A DNA stretch of 6,064 bases from Candidatus Pacearchaeota archaeon (GTDB taxonomy: Archaea; Nanobdellota; Nanobdellia; UBA10117; JABICX01). A program made the translations under genes and the position numbers. This document shows, piece after piece, positions 4,368-6,064 of this stretch (the first letter of the stretch is position 1; the number at the start of each line of letters is the position of its first letter). The notes beneath the pieces are model-generated. The model did not search any database. It was not told where the DNA came from and saw nothing but the letters and a program-made list of their open reading frames with translations. The stretch covers positions 1-6,064 of the forward strand of contig JAFCCX010000023.1 in NCBI GenBank assembly GCA_017609995.1, given 5' to 3'.

Positions 4368-6064
4368 TTATTCTTTCACAGCTTGGTTTAGCCAAGCTGA
4401 CCACTCATCAAATACTTTTTTAGAATCTGAAGTTCCTGTATCTTTCTTTACTCTCTGAATTATTTTATGGAATTCGTCATTTGCTCTTACAACAAATTCT
4501 GCTTCCATAAGATTTGGATTCTTCAGTTCTTTTGAAATCCTAACTATTTCTTGTTTTATTTTTGAACGAAGTTCGATGTTGTTCCAAACCGCATCCCAAT
4601 CTCCAACAAATTCTGAGATTCTAGATGCAATTGCTTTTAGAATTTCACTTTCTCCTTGAATCAAAGCATCTGTTGGTTCAAGTTGATCTGTCTTTGGATT
4701 GTAAACCATTAAATCAACAAAAGCTCCTTCTGTAAGAGGATCATCTGTCCACTCTTTTCTAACTTCTGTAATCTGCACAACTCTTCTTTCAGATTCTAAA
4801 CCAGATGCAGATTTAACTGGATTACAAATCACAATAATATCTGTTGCTTTGAAAGATGTTTTTGGAACACCCAAATCATTTACAATTCTATCAAATACAC
4901 CATATGGTGAATCACCATGAATTGTTCCTGCAACAACATTTGCAAGTGCACCAACTCTCATTGCTTCATAAAGTGCAAGTGTTTCTGGACCTCGAACTTC
5001 ACCAACAATTAAACTTGAATCTCCCATTCTCAAAGAAGTTCTAATTCCTTCTGCAGCAGAAAGCTCCTGCTTTCCACCAGTTATTACAGATTTAACTTTC
5101 AAAGATTGAATATCATAACCAAGTTTCTTTAGATTGTAAATTGGAAGTTCTAAAGTATCTTCAACAGTTATAATTCGAGTTGAACGCATAATTTCAACCA
5201 TTAATGAACCTAATAGAGAAGTTTTACCAGATGAACGAGTTCCTGCAACAAGAAGTGTCCTTGAACCATCAATTATAAAACTAAGTAATCCTGCTCCAAG
5301 TGGATTAATCATTTTATTATCAATAAAGAGCGGGAGTGTCCATGGTTTTCCTCTATGTCTTCTAAATGAAAAAGCTAAGCCACTTGGACTTAATGGTTCC
5401 TGAATTGCTGCAACTCTTGCTCGCGCATTTGGAAGAATCAATTCAGTGTCAAGGACAGGATTTGCTTCATCAAGAGGTCTACCAGACATCAATCTAAGTT
5501 TTGTTGCCCAGCTAGCTACATCCCTTGGCGTCAGAGTTATGTTAGTTATACACTCACCATAATCTGCATGTATAACAGTAATTGGATTTAGCGATGGAGG
5601 TGAATTAACAGATACATCTTGTATCTTTGGATCAGATAAAAGTATTTCAAGAATTCCGAAGCCAATAGTATGCCTAACTAAAACTTCAGCTAACTGATCC
5701 AACTTATCACCTTTTATCACTATTCCTTTTTGTTTAAACAAATCTTTCAACAAATCCTTCTCAACACTATAGAAAATTTCTCGCGTTCTTTGAGGATCGA
5801 CAAATTCTGATTTTTGTGGTTTGTGCCCTGCAAGAATCTCCTTTGCTTCTCCAATAATTTTGTATTTATCCTCCATAAGTTGATACTCCGGTGGAACAAC
5901 GTGGTAAATCGGTCGTATCTCGTTTTTTGATCGAAGGATCATAACTTTTGAATCTCCAACTTTATATGCATCTATTTCAATTGCTTTTGGAGGGAAACTT
6001 GTAACAACTCGTGTGTACAAGAAGTTTGGTTTGATTATTGGTTTGAAAATCTTTGAATATATTT
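4368..6064 (-). CDS. Archaeal type II/IV secretion (pilus/archaellum-like) ATPase, FlaI/TadA/VirB11 family, 5' partial
   Basis: This is the cytoplasmic motor ATPase that would power filament assembly through the platform protein encoded next. Numbering from the TTG at 6018-6020, I see a Walker A box GTRSSGKTS (residues 260-268), an Asp box TVEDTLEL (285-292), a Walker B region LIVGEVRGPE (337-346) and a His box AGTIHGD (364-370). A basic N-terminal/C-terminal junction (FSFRRHRGKP, about 217-226) precedes the P-loop core. This motif order is that of archaeal FlaI/TadA-like enzymes. The last hundred residues are charged and probably helical, making the post-P-loop part somewhat longer than I expect for FlaI. 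The frame stays open for 14 more codons upstream of the TTG to the window edge. No ATG, GTG or Shine-Dalgarno site is visible there, so the real start is most likely outside the window. The family call is firm. Pilus versus archaellum versus secretion is inferred from the downstream pilins. Confidence 0.93.
   Translation of the reverse strand, partial: IYSKIFKPIIKPNFLYTRVVTSFPPKAIEIDAYKVGDSKVMILRSKNEIRPIYHVVPPEYQLMEDKYKIIGEAKEILAGHKPQKSEFVDPQRTREIFYSVEKDLLKDLFKQKGIVIKGDKLDQLAEVLVRHTIGFGILEILLSDPKIQDVSVNSPPSLNPITVIHADYGECITNITLTPRDVASWATKLRLMSGRPLDEANPVLDTELILPNARARVAAIQEPLSPSGLAFSFRRHRGKPWTLPLFIDNKMINPLGAGLLSFIIDGSRTLLVAGTRSSGKTSLLGSLMVEIMRSTRIITVEDTLELPIYNLKKLGYDIQSLKVKSVITGGKQELSAAEGIRTSLRMGDSSLIVGEVRGPETLALYEAMRVGALANVVAGTIHGDSPYGVFDRIVNDLGVPKTSFKATDIIVICNPVKSASGLESERRVVQITEVRKEWTDDPLTEGAFVDLMVYNPKTDQLEPTDALIQGESEILKAIASRISEFVGDWDAVWNNIELRSKIKQEIVRISKELKNPNLMEAEFVVRANDEFHKIIQRVKKDTGTSDSKKVFDEWSAWLNQAVKE

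Noticed and set aside
4856..5044. 62-aa plus-strand frame
   Set aside because: Antisense to the Walker B/His-box region of the ATPase; a His/Leu/Gln-rich shadow.

Overview
All genes in this AT-rich window (roughly two thirds A+T by eye) lie on the minus strand, so transcription runs from position 6064 towards position 1. The window looks archaeal. The evidence is an ATPase of the archaeal FlaI/TadA/VirB11 type, a single large platform protein with two GspF/T2SSF blocks, prepilin leaders of the archaeal class III type (KKAQ/KKG followed directly by a long hydrophobic helix), GGAGG/GAGGT-type ribosome binding sites, and a TATA-like box upstream of the last gene. The KKAQGIS-type leader and the swarm of tiny membrane proteins remind me most of DPANN archaea (Woesearchaeota/Pacearchaeota-like). 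That placement is an inference without a database search.

Layout in transcription order: (1) secretion ATPase, 4368-6064, open at the right edge so its true start is outside the window; (2) a 120-bp spacer, 4248-4367, with two GC-richer repeat-like blocks, one a perfect 6-bp-arm inverted repeat next to the next gene's start; (3) polytopic platform protein, about 2175-4247; (4) a 39-aa single-helix protein, 2053-2172, with a strong Shine-Dalgarno site; (5) a 153-aa Cys-rich pilin-like protein, 1608-2069; (6) a 295-aa Cys-rich pilin-like protein, 708-1595; (7) a 55-aa pilin-like protein, 553-720; (8) a 47-aa single-helix protein, 408-551; (9) a 52-bp gap, 356-407, with a TATA-like box and a 10-bp direct repeat; (10) a further pilin-like gene running off the left edge, 1-355. 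Four of these genes were found by reading short or edge-truncated frames: the 39-, 55- and 47-aa proteins and the partial pilin.

Together this reads as an operon for a type IV pilus-like (archaellum/Tad-related) surface filament. A hexameric cytoplasmic ATPase powers the membrane platform, which assembles several pilin-like subunits. Six small gene products follow the platform, and nearly all have one N-terminal hydrophobic helix. Four carry K-K-A/G leaders. Five have an (S/T)-G step just after the helix. The three with sizeable ectodomains are Cys-rich and each holds at least one [DNS]x[DN]xDG acidic loop resembling an EF-hand calcium site. No prepilin peptidase, FlaH-like regulator or other known accessory gene is inside the window. 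No tRNA, rRNA, CRISPR array or transposase was seen.
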